A DNA stretch of 64,000 nucleotides from Rhodopirellula baltica SH 1 (lineage in GTDB: Bacteria > Planctomycetota > Planctomycetia > Pirellulales > Pirellulaceae), in assembly GCF_000196115.1 (NCBI RefSeq), contig NC_005027.1:5328001-5392000 (forward strand). Direction: 5' to 3'. This document shows, one piece after another, positions 1-9,313 of the stretch. The notes below the pieces were generated by a model. That model was not told where the DNA came from. It worked only from the letters and a program-made list of their open reading frames with translations, and searched no databases. A program made the translations under genes and the position numbers. Within the stretch, counting starts at the first letter, position 1. Every line of letters starts with the position of its first letter.

Positions 1-1
1 A

Positions 2-352
2 CTCGACACCGATGACCGCGGCTTTGTTGCCACATCTGAGACTCTTCAATCGCTGTCGCACCAACATGTTTTTTCCGTCGGAGACGCTGGAACGATCGTT
101 CGTAATCCCGCCCCAAAAGCCGGCGTGACAGCGGTGCGTCAGAGTCCCATTCTATGGCACAACCTTCGAGCATTCGTTGCAGAAACGCCGCTGAAAAGAT
201 TCCGTTCGCGGAAGACGTTTCTCAAAATTCTGAATACCGGTGATGGAAAAGGCCTGCTCGACTACGGATGGTTTTCGTTCCATGCGAGCTGGTGCTGGAC
301 ACTAAAGACTTGGATCGATCGTCGATTCATTCGCCAATTCCCTTCGCCGTGA
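2..352 (+). CDS. FAD-dependent oxidoreductase, SelD N-terminal-like (3' end only)
   Basis: The reading frame is open from the left edge and ends at a TGA at 350-352, so only the last 116 residues are present. They contain the end of a two-dinucleotide-binding flavoprotein: a VFSVGDAG stretch that binds the FAD ribityl/phosphate, followed by PKAGVTAVRQ. The tail FLKILNTGDGKGLL...WIDRRFI is characteristic of the flavoprotein that is often fused to the N-terminus of selenide-water dikinase (TIGR03169 type), rather than of classical NDH-2. No SelD domain follows, so this is a stand-alone version. It ends 37 bp before cydA on the same strand. A role in feeding electrons to the quinone pool used by cytochrome bd is inference from position only. 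Confidence 0.75.
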   Translation, partial: LDTDDRGFVATSETLQSLSHQHVFSVGDAGTIVRNPAPKAGVTAVRQSPILWHNLRAFVAETPLKRFRSRKTFLKILNTGDGKGLLDYGWFSFHASWCWTLKTWIDRRFIRQFPSP

Positions 353-389
353 TGAACTCACCACGACATCAACCAACGGATACTTCCCC

Positions 390-1865
390 ATGATGGACGT
401 TGAGATTCTCAGCCGGTTGCAGTTTGCAGGAACGATCATGTTCCACTATCTGTTTCCGCCGTTGTCGATTGGCTTGGGTCTGCAACTGTTCCTATGCGAA
501 TTGGCGTATTACCGAACTCGCAATCCGGCATGGGAAGCGGCCGCCCGGTTTTGGACACGAATCTTTGCCGTCAATTTCGCGATGGGTGTGTCGACGGGCA
601 TCGTCATGGAGTTTGAGTTCGGCACCAACTGGGCCGCCTACTCTCGGTTTGTCGGCGACGTGTTCGGATCTGCACTGGCCGCCGAAGGGATCTTCGCGTT
701 CTTCCTGGAAAGTGGATTCTTGGCTGTGCTCGTCTTTGGATGGGATCGAGTCGGTCCGACCATGCACTTGTTCAGCACGTTGATGGTGTTTCTGGGGTCG
801 ATGTTCAGCGCGGTATGGATCGTCGTCGCCAACAGTTGGCAACAAACGCCGTCCGGCTATCACATCGTTTGGCATGACGTGCAAGGCGAGTCCCTGCCGA
901 GAGCCGAGGTCACCGATTTCTGGGCCATGGTTTTCAACCCATCATCGGTTGATCGCCTGACTCACACTTTGATCGGTGCATTCGTTCTGGGAGCATTTTT
1001 CGTCGCTTCGGTTTGTTCGTACTACTTGCTTAAAGGGCGACACGAAGAGATCGCGCGTCGCTGCTTGTCGATCGCATTGCCCACTTCGTTGCTGTTCACG
1101 ATCCTTGCGGCCGCGACGGGTCATGACTCGGCTCAAAAGCTCGTCGAAACACAACCAGCGAAACTGGCTGCGATGGAGGCCCACTTCGAAACGACGGACC
1201 AGCCCACGGGACTTTACCTTTTCGGATGGCCCGACGCAGAAGAAGAGACCGTTCACTTCGGTGTCCAGCTCCCCTATCTGTTGAGTCTGATGGTCTACAA
1301 CGATCCGATGGAACCCGTCCCTGGCATGGACCAAATCCCTTCCGACGAACGGCCGCCGGTTTGGTTGCCGTTTCAAACGTTTCATGTGATGGTCGGCTTG
1401 GGAACCATGATGATTGGAGTTTCGTCGCTCGCCTGCTGGTTCTGGTTTCGAGGCACCCTGCTGCAACGCCGCTGGTTGCTGTGGACGATCGTGTTCATGC
1501 CCATCGCTGCGATGACCGCGAATCAGGCTGGCTGGATCACTGCCGAAGTTGGCCGACAACCGTGGATCGTTTATCCGTCGATTCAAGACGGCGTGGAAAT
1601 GATTGGCTTGAAAACGGCCGATGGTCTGAGCGAATCGGTCACCGCCGAACAAGTCCTCAGCTCCATCATCTTGTTTGGAATCATCTACTCGATGCTCTTC
1701 GCGGTCTGGGTGTTTGTGTTAAACCACAAAATTCAGCATGGCCCCGAAAGCGTCGATGCATTGCTAGAACACAAACGACGGACGCATCCGGGTTCCATGT
1801 CGGAACAATTTCAACGCACCGGAAAATCACATGGTGGGGATTTCCTCGAGGAGGACTCGGAATGA
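390..1865 (+). CDS. cydA: Cytochrome bd ubiquinol oxidase subunit I
   Basis: This is the haem-carrying subunit of cytochrome bd, an integral membrane quinol:O2 oxidoreductase. The 491-residue protein shows the family landmarks in register with the E. coli subunit: His19 (haem b595 ligand) in TIMFHYLFPP, Glu99 and Glu107 in the AAEGIFAFFLESGF stretch, and a His at residue 192 in LTHTLIGAF. The quinol-binding region has TQPAKLAAMEAHFET, and GRQPW lies at about 388-392. Multiple hydrophobic segments span the length. Starting at ATG 390 puts the axial histidine at position 19; the next codon is also ATG. The stop overlaps the cydB start (ATGA at 1862-1865), which indicates translational coupling. 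Confidence 0.96.
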   Translation: MMDVEILSRLQFAGTIMFHYLFPPLSIGLGLQLFLCELAYYRTRNPAWEAAARFWTRIFAVNFAMGVSTGIVMEFEFGTNWAAYSRFVGDVFGSALAAEGIFAFFLESGFLAVLVFGWDRVGPTMHLFSTLMVFLGSMFSAVWIVVANSWQQTPSGYHIVWHDVQGESLPRAEVTDFWAMVFNPSSVDRLTHTLIGAFVLGAFFVASVCSYYLLKGRHEEIARRCLSIALPTSLLFTILAAATGHDSAQKLVETQPAKLAAMEAHFETTDQPTGLYLFGWPDAEEETVHFGVQLPYLLSLMVYNDPMEPVPGMDQIPSDERPPVWLPFQTFHVMVGLGTMMIGVSSLACWFWFRGTLLQRRWLLWTIVFMPIAAMTANQAGWITAEVGRQPWIVYPSIQDGVEMIGLKTADGLSESVTAEQVLSSIILFGIIYSMLFAVWVFVLNHKIQHGPESVDALLEHKRRTHPGSMSEQFQRTGKSHGGDFLEEDSE

Positions 1866-2890
1866 GCTACGAAACCGTCACGTTCGTCTGGTTTGTTTCG
1901 TTGGGTGTTCTGCTATGCGGCTACACGATCCTGGATGGGTTTGATCTGGGTGTTGGAATCCTTCATCCGTTCATCGCGAAAACGGATGAGGAACGTCGAC
2001 TGGTCATGAATTCCATCGGACCGCTGTGGGATGGAAACGAAGTTTGGCTGGTCACATTTGGTGGAGCTCTCTTCGCTGCGTTTCCCGTCGCCTACGCCAC
2101 CGTGTTCAGCAGTTTCTATCTCGCGTTCTACTTGCTCCTAACTTGCTTGATTGGCCGTGCCGTCAGCCTTGAGTTCCGTTCGAAAGTTCACTCTCCCACG
2201 TGGAGACGACTGTGGGACTTGGGTTTCTTTTTGTCCTCAACCTGCGCGGCGTTGCTGCTCGGCATCGCCGGTGGAAACGTCATGCAGGGAATGGAACTCG
2301 GACCCATGTACCATTACGAAGGCAGCTTGCTCAGCCAGTTGACTTGGTACCCGTTGTTGGTGGGAACGTTGACCGTGTCACTGTTTGCACTGCATGGTGC
2401 GATCTTCTTGTATCTAAAAACAGAACATGAATTGCAGCAGCGTGTGCGAGCGGCCATCACACCCTTGTTTTATGTTTTCGCCGGGATGTATTCGCTCGTC
2501 ACGTTCGCGACATGGTGGCACGTGCCCCATGCAACCGAGAACATTGCCAACTATCCCATCCTTTGGGTCGTCCCAATCCTCAACGCGTTGGCGGTGTTGA
2601 ACATTCCGCGTGCAATGCACCTCGGTAAACCCGCCTACGCCTTCTTCTCATCGGCGATGGTGATCCTGGCCCTGGCCTCGCTCTTCAGCGTCGCGATCTT
2701 TCCCAACTTCGTGCTTTCCACGATTGACCCCTCTTACAGCATCACGCTCGACAACGCGAGAAGCAGCGAGAGCACCCTGAACATCATGTTGATCATCGCG
2801 GGAATCGGGATGCCGTGTGTCATCAGCTACACCGTGATCATCTATTGGATCTTCCACGGAAAGGTACGACTGGATACCAACAGTTATTGA
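1862..2890 (+). CDS. cydB: Cytochrome bd ubiquinol oxidase subunit II
   Basis: This is the second integral membrane subunit of cytochrome bd oxidase, 342 residues with about eight hydrophobic helices. Family motifs are GYTILDGFDLGVG at residues 20-32 and GPLWDGNEVWLV at 53-64. The frame stays open far upstream inside cydA, but the ATG at 1862, overlapping the cydA stop by 4 bp, gives the normal N-terminus (MSYETVTFVW) and the normal family length. No cydX-like micro-ORF follows: only 20 bp separate its stop from the convergent gene. No cydC/cydD maturation genes are in the window. Confidence 0.96.
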   Translation: MSYETVTFVWFVSLGVLLCGYTILDGFDLGVGILHPFIAKTDEERRLVMNSIGPLWDGNEVWLVTFGGALFAAFPVAYATVFSSFYLAFYLLLTCLIGRAVSLEFRSKVHSPTWRRLWDLGFFLSSTCAALLLGIAGGNVMQGMELGPMYHYEGSLLSQLTWYPLLVGTLTVSLFALHGAIFLYLKTEHELQQRVRAAITPLFYVFAGMYSLVTFATWWHVPHATENIANYPILWVVPILNALAVLNIPRAMHLGKPAYAFFSSAMVILALASLFSVAIFPNFVLSTIDPSYSITLDNARSSESTLNIMLIIAGIGMPCVISYTVIIYWIFHGKVRLDTNSY

Positions 2891-2910
2891 AGGCAACGGT
2901 GTGCCGTTGA

Positions 2911-5682
2911 TTACGCACTTTGATCGAACAGCAGTCCGTTGAGAGAACGCCCTCGGCGGGTGGAAACACCAAACATGGACTGAAGATTTGCCAAAGCGTC
3001 CTTCGTCACGTTGTAAGCATCCAGCGCATCCGTGTTTTCGCTGTCGTACTTTCCACCCGATGCCAGTTGAAACAGATCCGCCAGCGCGGTCTGGGTTGCT
3101 TCCAGCGTTGTGCCAGTCAACGCTTCCATTTTGGAACTGCGATAGGACTCCGATGCGGACCCATTGGCGTTGATCGTGAAGTTGTCAAAACTGCCCCGAA
3201 AACCTTCGGCGAGTTGGAAACCGATCCGCACGCCATCCTGCTCGAATTCGTATCGTCCGTCGACCTTGGTCACTTCTTGACCGTTCATCATAAACTGTTC
3301 GCGAGTCGCTGATGATCGGTAGGTACTGGGAGTACCAGTGCGACGTTGAACAGTGACCTCGGAATCAATTTCAAATGTGTCCAGGGCTCCTACAAACCCG
3401 TCCACAAACTCCAAGTCGACCGAACTCTCGCCGAGGGACACCTCGAACGTGTTGGTGGATGAAGTGTAGGTTTGGCCGTTGATGGTTGCTTGGCCGTCTT
3501 GCCCATAAGCGTTGCCGTTTCCATCCCCACCCGTGATAGAAAACTCATCTTCATCTGATCGCAACGTGATGGGATCAATCGCTCCCAGAAATCCAGTTTC
3601 GATATCAAATGCCATCACAGCGGAATCGATGGTGACACTCAACTCATCGCCATTCGCGACGAATGATTGACCATTGAGAGTGGCCTCTGCATCGACACCG
3701 TAAGCCGTACCTGTTTCATCACCTCCGGTCAGGTCAAAGCTTCCGTCTGAGGTGGTCACTTCGATCGAGTCAAACGTCCCCGTGAACCCGGACTGCACGT
3801 CAAAGGAATACGAGCCGAGCGAATCGACATAGTCCACATGGTTTCCATCGGCAACGACGGATTCACCATTGATGGTCAATTGGGCATCCGTGCCAGCGGC
3901 GTTTCCGTTTCCATCCCCGCCATTCGTGTCGAAGGATCCCGACACAACGTCCACCTCGACAATGCCATCGGAGCCCTCACCTTGGCTTTCCAATGTCAGC
4001 CGACTGCCGGACAGCGTGGCCACCACTCCCGTGTCGCCCGTTCGATCGTTGATGTCGTCTCGGAGAGAACTGAGCGACTGAAAGGCGGAAACATCAATTT
4101 CAGCCGTACCCAACTCGCCTGTCAGATTGAACGTCGCGCTACCACTGACCGCACCTAAGAAGCCATCGTAAGTCAGCTGGCCTTTGGTTGCCGTTTGGTC
4201 GACGGTTCCGCTAAGAATGTTGGTCGAACGGGGCTCCGATGAGTTCACCGTGAACCCTTGAATCTGACCCGCGTTGACACCTTCGACATCGACATACTGA
4301 GTGATGTCATCCAACGTCACCTGAATGCTTTCCGACGATCCAACCGTTTGACCGCTGAACTGAAGCGTGTCGCCGTCGACCGTGGCGACCACTCCCGTGG
4401 ACTCTGTTTCCGCATTGATTCGATCACGGACATCGCTCAGCGATTCACCTTGGACGATAGCAATTTGTTCGCTTCCCAGGTTGCCCGAAAGAGTGAACAA
4501 GGCGGTGTCGGCGACGTTGCCCCCGCTGCCTTGGTATTGCAACTTCGCAGTGTCTGCGGCGGTGGTGACGGTCCCGGACAGTTCGACCACGGCTCCATCC
4601 GCGATGCTTTGCAAATCGAATCGTGGGATCTGCGCCGCATTCACGCCCTCAACCGTTGGACGAAACTGTCGCACGACGTTGGACAATCGCACTTCCGCAT
4701 CATCACCTCGCATTTGAGACACAAGTCGAAGCTCGTTCCCATTGACTTCTGCCTTGACACCGGTGAATGCCGAAACGTTGTTGATTTTCTCTGCGAATGA
4801 AAGCAACGATTCACCACGAGTGGTTTCCACATTCGCGGTGCCGAGATCTCCGCTCAGATCAAAGTTCGCTGATCCCGTGACCAACCCACTGGCATTGCCT
4901 TGATAAGTCAGTCGAGCAACGGCAGCCACGGAATCAACTTGTCCCTGTACTGTTTCGGACACGCCTTCGGGCAATCGGCTTAGATCAACACGATCGATCT
5001 GTGACGCATTGACTCCGAACAATTGATTGTCGCCGTAGTTTCGTCCTACTCGAACGGGTCGCACGGTCGCCTCCAGCGATTGAGAACTCCGCGACGTCAA
5101 ACGCAGTTTCCCATCCAGTTCAATCGCCTTAACGCCAGCATTCTTCGAATTGATTTGCTGAGCCATGCCAGCGATAGAACGTCCCGGTTGAAACTGAATT
5201 CGTCGCTCTGAACCGCCGATCTTCAGGTCGAGCGAACCGCCGCCTTGCAAACGCGCCGCATCGGTGATCAAAACTTTCGCATTGCCCGCTTGTTGAGTGA
5301 TCCCACCAGAAAAGCGTGCCGATCCATTGGGCGGCAACGACAAGATCTCCAGGTCTTTGATCTGACTGGAATCGAGGCCACGCACAACGGAATTCCCGGA
5401 TCCGCCCAACGTCAATGATTGCCCCAAGAGTTCACTGATCTCAGTCAGTGCTGTGTCGATGCTGCCCTGCAGATTTGTGAAAGAACTACCGGCACGAGCG
5501 GCATCCAAAAGCTTTTCACCGATGCCAGCAACCAGTGAGTTGATCCGGTCAGACGTGGTGTTCACGCGACGCAGAAGTGTCTCGGGTTCGGACTGACTGG
5601 ACGCACGGGCGCTCAGTTGAAAGTTCTCGACGAGGAGAGACCGACTTGCGAAACTCGTTGATGTGCTGGAGCTGATTGTCAT
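2911..5682 (-). CDS. Flagellin/hook-associated-like protein with IN-motif repeats
   Basis: A 923-residue protein without a signal peptide. The N-terminal ~100 residues are helical and flagellin-like (RVNTTSDRINSLVAGIGEKL). The last ~75 residues are again helical (ALTGTTLEATQTALADLF...), as expected for axial filament proteins. Between them lie two sets of repeats. A ~121-residue unit starts at about 222, 345 and 466 with GVNASQI, GVNAAQI and GVNAGQI, with a degenerate copy at about 104. A ~65-residue unit begins GGDGNGNA.G.DA..TING at about 588, 653 and 718. Both contain the TG-V-A-x-x-x-G-x-x-L pattern of the flagellin hook IN motif. A flagellar cap or hook-junction role (FliD/FlgL-like) is inferred from architecture. 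No other flagellar gene is in the window; the gene is convergent with cydB. Confidence 0.7.
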   Translation of the reverse strand: MTISSSTSTSFASRSLLVENFQLSARASSQSEPETLLRRVNTTSDRINSLVAGIGEKLLDAARAGSSFTNLQGSIDTALTEISELLGQSLTLGGSGNSVVRGLDSSQIKDLEILSLPPNGSARFSGGITQQAGNAKVLITDAARLQGGGSLDLKIGGSERRIQFQPGRSIAGMAQQINSKNAGVKAIELDGKLRLTSRSSQSLEATVRPVRVGRNYGDNQLFGVNASQIDRVDLSRLPEGVSETVQGQVDSVAAVARLTYQGNASGLVTGSANFDLSGDLGTANVETTRGESLLSFAEKINNVSAFTGVKAEVNGNELRLVSQMRGDDAEVRLSNVVRQFRPTVEGVNAAQIPRFDLQSIADGAVVELSGTVTTAADTAKLQYQGSGGNVADTALFTLSGNLGSEQIAIVQGESLSDVRDRINAETESTGVVATVDGDTLQFSGQTVGSSESIQVTLDDITQYVDVEGVNAGQIQGFTVNSSEPRSTNILSGTVDQTATKGQLTYDGFLGAVSGSATFNLTGELGTAEIDVSAFQSLSSLRDDINDRTGDTGVVATLSGSRLTLESQGEGSDGIVEVDVVSGSFDTNGGDGNGNAAGTDAQLTINGESVVADGNHVDYVDSLGSYSFDVQSGFTGTFDSIEVTTSDGSFDLTGGDETGTAYGVDAEATLNGQSFVANGDELSVTIDSAVMAFDIETGFLGAIDPITLRSDEDEFSITGGDGNGNAYGQDGQATINGQTYTSSTNTFEVSLGESSVDLEFVDGFVGALDTFEIDSEVTVQRRTGTPSTYRSSATREQFMMNGQEVTKVDGRYEFEQDGVRIGFQLAEGFRGSFDNFTINANGSASESYRSSKMEALTGTTLEATQTALADLFQLASGGKYDSENTDALDAYNVTKDALANLQSMFGVSTRRGRSLNGLLFDQSA

Positions 5683-6026
5683 CGTAGGGGTACTTGGATT
5701 GGAACAGCAAACTGCCCACGTCTCCTAGGAAGGAACCCCCCGGCTCCAAAACTGGCTTCTCGTGAGCCAGCACCTGAACTCTAGGTCAAGAATGGACCTG
5801 AAGCGGCAAAAAACATGCGAAATTTTCCACCACCCCTGATCAACCGACGCAATCCTGTCACGGCATTCGCTGCCGTTTTGGAGACAATGCCCTGTTTTGG
5901 TCATCCTGACCAACCTGTTGGGGCGGTGCTCCGCGACAGGTTAAAGTACCGACCTCCCACGTCGTTGTGGCTCGGACGAACGGTTGCCACACGACCAGCC
6001 CCACCACCAAACCACAAGAATTCATC
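5683..6026. other. Intergenic region between divergent genes
   Basis: These 344 bp separate the flagellin-like gene (minus strand) from the DJ-1/PfpI gene (plus strand) and must hold both promoters. I see no convincing ORF. The only structure noted is a short stem (CTGGCT / AGCCAG) around 5751-5769. No promoter boxes could be assigned confidently. Confidence 0.4.
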
Positions 6027-6593
6027 ATGGAAAAAGTGTTGATCGTTATCGGTGATGCCACCGAGTTGCTGGACACGATGTATCCGTACTACCGGCTGCA
6101 AGAAGCTGGCTTCGAACCGGTCGTCATTGCACCCGAAAAACGGCTCTACCAGCTTGTCTTGCACGAAATCAAACCGGGATGGACGATCACCAAGGAATGG
6201 GAAGGCTACACGCTGGATTGCGATGTTCCCTTTTCCGAGGTGAAGGAAGACGACTACGCGGGCATCTTCTTCTCAGGCGGCCGAGCACCGGAGTACATCC
6301 GCTACGACGAAGACTTGGTGCGGATCACGCAACACTTCTTTGACACCAACAAACCCATCGCCAGCGTTTGCCACGGCGTCGAGATCCCCGCCTACGCCGA
6401 TCGAGTTCGCGGACGCCGAATGGCGACCGTTGCGAAGTGCCAATTCGACTTAGAAGTTTGCGGCGGAATCTTCGTCGATGAACCGTGCGTGATTGACGGC
6501 AACCTCGTCAGCGGACGCACCTACCGCGACAACGGTTTCTACATCGCCCCATGGATCCAACAACTCGAAACCGCTCGCGATTCCAAGAGCTAA
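6027..6593 (+). CDS. DJ-1/PfpI family protein
   Basis: A 188-residue protein of the DJ-1/PfpI (class I glutamine amidotransferase-like) fold. It begins with the parallel beta strand MEKVLIVIGDA. The nucleophile elbow ASVCHG places the catalytic cysteine at 115. The upstream acidic loop FFSGGRAPEYIR carries the GG-x-x-P-E signature of the family. Members are proteases, deglycases, chaperones or isonitrile hydratases, so the reaction cannot be fixed here. The frame is open upstream to 5967, but ATG 6027 starts exactly at the first core strand. It appears monocistronic. Confidence 0.85.
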   Translation: MEKVLIVIGDATELLDTMYPYYRLQEAGFEPVVIAPEKRLYQLVLHEIKPGWTITKEWEGYTLDCDVPFSEVKEDDYAGIFFSGGRAPEYIRYDEDLVRITQHFFDTNKPIASVCHGVEIPAYADRVRGRRMATVAKCQFDLEVCGGIFVDEPCVIDGNLVSGRTYRDNGFYIAPWIQQLETARDSKS

Positions 6594-6743
6594 GCAGTCG
6601 CGGGTGACTTACCGTCAGGAAATCGCTTCATACTCAGTCGACGAAGGCAACCACAACAAAGCGAAAGACTCTTCACCTCCGTCTAAGCCGGTGAGATGTG
6701 CGAACTTCGGTCAACTGATACCAGACGCCATATTGACGCCACC

Positions 6744-7766
6744 TCATTCCGGGTCGCTGGGTTCTGTCTGTTTCGATTTCTTGAACAATCCCCTCATGGC
6801 TGACAACTCGGCCATTCTTGCCTTGTGATCGTAGCAGTCACGCTCAAACAGCTCACAAAAATACCGACGCCAATCGTCGTCCTCGTAAGCTGGAAGCTGA
6901 TTTGGGGCCTCGTCGCCAACCTTCCATTCAACATCAACGATTAAATCCTGTTTGACCGTGCCTGCGCAGTCCTGCGTGAAAGATTCGAAAGAGGTCGGCA
7001 ACCAATGCTTTGCCTTTTGCTGCCATTTGGTACGGGTGTAGTTTGAAATCATCACCTTCCCATCTTCCATTGAATTAAAAACCACCTCGCTCGGCATCAT
7101 TCCTTTATCACTGCTAAATCGAACATCGATCCAAACGTCAAATCCATTGCCACCAAGTTCAAAGCGAGCCAACAGATCCCCGGTTTTTTTTTCGTAACTT
7201 GCTTCCCCTAGTTTCGCAACTTCCAAGAACAACCTGGTTAAATACTGTTCAGATGTTCTGTTCATCTGGATCGCGGTGACATCGGACAATGCTCTGTGAA
7301 ACGGATTGCGAAAGTGTAAGTTCTGTTTTGCTTTTTCCTTAATTTCACCTTTCCGTACAATGGGACCGACCCCAACACGTAGCGTTGTTATATGATCCGG
7401 ATTTCGCAAGTACTGCGCCCAAAACGGATTGTTTTCGGGGCCACGACTAGACTTCTGTCCCTGAGACCAATACTGCCACGAGTCCACTTCGTTCGCAGCA
7501 AAGATGTATTGCACTTTCAAGACAAGCGGTAATTCAAAATCGTCCCCTGTTGTCGTTTGTTCAACAGATACCCAAGCTGCAAAGTCCTTTTGAATCTCAC
7601 TTCCATGTTCAAGATAACTGACGAGCGCATTGACCACAGCATCTTCGTTTGGAATTGCCACTGAAGACGGACCATCAGCTATCGTTACTCGTGGCCACAA
7701 AACAACAAAAAGACTGACGAAAGAAATTCTCATTGTGTGCTGCCAGCATTTGACTACGTGAATCAT
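6744..7766 (-). CDS. Exported protein of unknown function
   Basis: A 340-residue protein with an N-terminal signal peptide (hydrophobic ISFVSLFVVLWP, cleavage near TIADG). The mature part has no motif I recognise; it is rich in aromatic residues and has alternating strand-like segments (DLLARFELGGNGFDVWIDVRF). Its start overlaps the stop of the upstream 178-residue gene by 4 bp (7763-7766), so the two are probably translationally coupled. The operon is visibly more AT-rich than its neighbours. It ends 150 bp from the convergent DJ-1 gene. Confidence 0.7.
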   Translation of the reverse strand: MIHVVKCWQHTMRISFVSLFVVLWPRVTIADGPSSVAIPNEDAVVNALVSYLEHGSEIQKDFAAWVSVEQTTTGDDFELPLVLKVQYIFAANEVDSWQYWSQGQKSSRGPENNPFWAQYLRNPDHITTLRVGVGPIVRKGEIKEKAKQNLHFRNPFHRALSDVTAIQMNRTSEQYLTRLFLEVAKLGEASYEKKTGDLLARFELGGNGFDVWIDVRFSSDKGMMPSEVVFNSMEDGKVMISNYTRTKWQQKAKHWLPTSFESFTQDCAGTVKQDLIVDVEWKVGDEAPNQLPAYEDDDWRRYFCELFERDCYDHKARMAELSAMRGLFKKSKQTEPSDPE

Positions 7767-8299
7767 TCATAGCCTCCATCACCAGCACTACCGGCTTCGT
7801 CTTCATCCATGGTCCCATCGCCGCCAGTATCGTCCTGCTCCAGATCAATGTTTTCGCACGGCCACTCATAGTCGAGTTCTTCGATGACCACCTCCTCATC
7901 GAATATCCAAGTTCCTCTGACACAGTTCTTGACTGCCCCACCCGTTGTCCCCACCAAAAACAACTGCTTGCACGTACAGCTATAGACCGTGAAACACGTG
8001 AAATCACCCCGTTCAATACGTCCGTAACCGTCCTCTCCATCATTCTCGATGAGTTCCTCGCCGAGCCAAGGAACCATGGTTTCTTCGTCTTCTTCAGGGA
8101 ATGGCCATTGTACATAGATACGATTGGAGCCATTCGCACCCTTTGGACAAACACCGTCACACGCAACGTCGCCGCAAGGATCTCTTTGAGGCGGAGACGG
8201 GCACAGCTTGTCCCCGTTGTAATAAAAGCAATCTTGGCCGGTCACCACTGATTGGAAGAACACCACAAATAAGACGGCGACGCTTCTAGGTTTTAACAT
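7763..8299 (-). CDS. Cysteine-rich exported protein of unknown function
   Basis: A 178-residue protein with a signal peptide (VAVLFVVFFQSVVTGQ). The mature N-terminus is cysteine-rich: the six cysteines of CFYYNGDKLC, PCGDVACDGVC lie within about 30 residues. A second cluster, CFTVYSCTCKQ, follows near residue 100. The C-terminal tail is strongly acidic and glycine-rich (DLEQDDTGGDGTMDEDEAG). The spacing suggests disulfide-stabilised extracytoplasmic structure, but no family is recognised. It lies 12 bp downstream of the interrupted DUF1573 gene and overlaps the next gene by 4 bp. Confidence 0.7.
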   Translation of the reverse strand: MLKPRSVAVLFVVFFQSVVTGQDCFYYNGDKLCPSPPQRDPCGDVACDGVCPKGANGSNRIYVQWPFPEEDEETMVPWLGEELIENDGEDGYGRIERGDFTCFTVYSCTCKQLFLVGTTGGAVKNCVRGTWIFDEEVVIEELDYEWPCENIDLEQDDTGGDGTMDEDEAGSAGDGGYE

Positions 8300-8311
8300 C
8301 GTAACAAACTT

Positions 8312-9234
8312 TCACTGATCATTTGACTGAGGGATCAACAGGATGAGCTTTCCATCTATCTTGTCGTTTAACGACAAGCTTAAGACCGACCTGGAGGCTA
8401 GGAGGTTTTTGAAACTTGCCTCAAGTTTGTAGGTAAGTTTCGTTAAAAGCGGGCTAACTGCCCGATAGGAAACTAGCTCGAGAGTGCCTCCCTGAACACT
8501 CGATGAAATCGGAGCGAGTTTTTGAATCGTCGTGTTTCGAGCGTCGTCTTCAGTTATTTTTGCACTGCTACTACGGAGATAGATACTAAACTCACGCAAG
8601 CCTTCACCTTCAGCTGTAACAATTCTTGGTAGTATCACAGCCCGTTTGGCGTCCAGGACTTTTATCGACAATTTGTGTTCTATCTCTCCCGAATACAATA
8701 TTCCCTGCAACAGTCCGCCGTCGTTCTCGGTTGCCTCGGCAACCAATTTCTTGTTGAGCATGAATGTTAGACGATTCGCGCTTCGTTCTGTTATCGAAAT
8801 TCCACCTGACTGAGTTTTCTCAAAAGCAAGTCGAACCGTTTCATCAAACATCTGTCCAGAATTGTTTTCCAAATAGCATTCGTAGTCTTCTGTTTCGCGT
8901 TCGTGAACCTCAATTACTTCGGGATGCAGACGAAATCTGGGCTTAGCTACTCCCCTGAGAATCACCTTCTTCTTTGATCCATTGGCGAGCGTCAGCACGA
9001 TGTCGACGCCAAAGTTACCTGGTTTTCGTCCGTGCAATTCAAATGACACAAGGGTTGTTTCATTTGAATGCAGCTTCAGTGCTCCAGTACTTCTCGACAA
9101 GCAACCGCAGCTAGTTTGTATAGAATCTACAATTGCGGTAGTCTCGGACGAGTTTACAAATGGTATCTCTACGCTGCATGTCTCGTTCGCGAGTATCGTG
9201 TCTGTTGGTGTGGTCCTTACCTGGCCAGTACTTA
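8312..9234 (-). pseudogene. DUF1573-type exported protein, 3' part (interrupted by nested IS)
   Basis: This frame runs from the IS boundary to a stop at 8312. Near its start it holds the DUF1573 signature: CSVEIPFVNSSETT followed by the TSCGCL motif (codons around 9095-9115), then HGRKPGNFGVDIVL. DUF1573 is an Ig-like extracytoplasmic domain whose cellular role is not established. The remaining ~260 residues are beta-rich and unrecognised. The N-terminal signal sequence lies beyond the insertion at 11742-11913. Removing the IS and one TTA target copy joins the two parts in frame into a 364-residue protein. A TTG at 9098-9100 gives the longest internal ORF but would start inside the domain, so it is unlikely to give a functional product. 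Confidence 0.85.
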
Positions 9235-9313
9235 GAACCTATCCGGAAACTGGACTTCTCGAAAACGCCAGTAATCACCACACTTTGTGTTCCTCGAAGC
9301 AACGGAGTGTGCG

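Noticed and set aside
1226-1861. Long upstream extension of the cydB frame
   Set aside because: It overlaps cydA almost entirely, is Arg-rich and unrelated to CydB; the true start is the ATG overlapping the cydA stop.
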